This document shows, one piece after another, positions 63,898 through 64,000 of a stretch of DNA of 64,000 bases. The translations under genes were made by a program, and so were the position numbers. The number at the start of each line of letters is the position of its first letter. The stretch's first letter is position 1. Under the pieces are notes generated by a model. It was not told the origin of the DNA. It worked only from the letters and a program-made list of their open reading frames with translations, and made no database searches. The stretch is from Karalla daura (Eukaryota > Chordata > Actinopteri > Chaetodontiformes > Leiognathidae): NCBI GenBank assembly GCA_029224185.1, contig JANZKI010000039.1:558001-622000 (forward strand), written 5' to 3'.

Positions 63898-64000
63898 ACT
63901 TTCGGAGAGCTTTAATATCTCATCTCCAGGATCAAATCCGGCATCGGGATTGCTGTCTCCAGTGAGCGTGGGCCACCCCGGAGGCGGCTCACACCCCAAA
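63898..64000. repeat. Partial monomer cut by window end
   Basis: The 362nd copy starts in phase and stops at monomer position 103 because the window ends. It carries the GCTGTCTCC form. The array clearly continues beyond. Confidence 0.95.

Larger units (their letters stand above)
1..64000. repeat. 177-bp tandem satellite array filling the window
   Basis: A 177-bp monomer repeats head to tail from the first base to the last. Copies start at 1, 178, 355 and so on to 63,898 in unbroken register. Every copy has the same landmarks in order: CTTTCGG, an AT-rich island, GGATCAAATCC, CCACCCCGGA, CCCAAA/TTTGGG, GCTCGGGGTCGGG, TCCGGGGTGG and a T7 run. About 25 positions vary recurrently between copies: 3, 9, 16, 17, 19, 26, 44, 48, 54, 58, 60, 66, 68, 80, 89, 103, 105, 107, 108, 118, 121, 139, 146, 152 and 169. 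The rest is nearly invariant. No unique sequence, gene or mobile element interrupts it. Monomer length and array purity fit eukaryotic satellite DNA, possibly centromeric or heterochromatic, but nothing in the sequence proves location or host. Known family: none recognised. Confidence 0.98.

Noticed and set aside
1..64000. CRISPR array
   Set aside because: The repeat is contiguous at 177 bp with no short repeat plus unique spacer pattern, and no cas genes are in view.
1..64000. Transposon, insertion sequence, rDNA or telomere repeat within the array
   Set aside because: The register never breaks, and I see no inserted segment, target-site duplication, rRNA-like stretch or short telomeric motif run.

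Overview
The whole 64,000-base window is one tandem array of a single 177-bp monomer. Taking the monomer to begin at ACTTTCGG, copies start at 1, 178, 355 and so on to 63,898. That gives 361 full copies plus a 103-base partial copy cut by the window end. The phase never slips, so I see no net indel and no inserted sequence. I find no gene, tRNA, rRNA, transposon, CRISPR array or unique flank, and the array runs off both ends. One monomer counted by hand is about 60% GC with about 18 CpG dinucleotides.

The organism cannot be named from this. A pure array of nucleosome-length monomers tens of kilobases long, with nested higher-order duplications, is typical of eukaryotic satellite DNA (centromeric, pericentromeric, subtelomeric or sex-chromosome heterochromatin). 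Known centromeric monomers fall in the same size class, such as human alpha satellite at 171 bp and the Arabidopsis repeat at 178 bp. I do not recognise this monomer. The eukaryotic, heterochromatic reading is inference.

Monomers differ at about 25 recurrent diagnostic sites. They group into a limited set of types that recur in long, ordered blocks. Layout: 1-1,078 is a left segment with more private substitutions. From 1,079 to 16,759 is a mosaic of recurring types. From 16,760 to 22,674 are two related blocks 17 monomers apart. From 22,717 to 27,146 is a 12-monomer tandem duplication, from 27,782 to 38,427 a 30-monomer tandem duplication, and from 38,989 to 49,401 blocks recur at 20- and 25-monomer offsets. 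From 54,486 to 61,216 is a 19-monomer tandem duplication whose crossover can be placed within about 5 bases. The end, to 62,674, repeats material from about 50 kb.

Because 177 = 3 x 59, every reading frame carries on from copy to copy, so many ORFs appear on both strands. The most protein-like frame, on the minus strand, encodes a 59-residue proline-rich repeat. It is broken only by TGA in copies carrying a C at monomer position 17. It lacks ATG starts almost everywhere, and its variation is mostly nonsynonymous. I therefore treat it as a by-product of the monomer length, not a gene. Each monomer also carries inverted repeats: a 10-bp pair of arms ending just before a T7 run, and two small hairpins. 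These are the best candidates for function in the DNA or its transcript.
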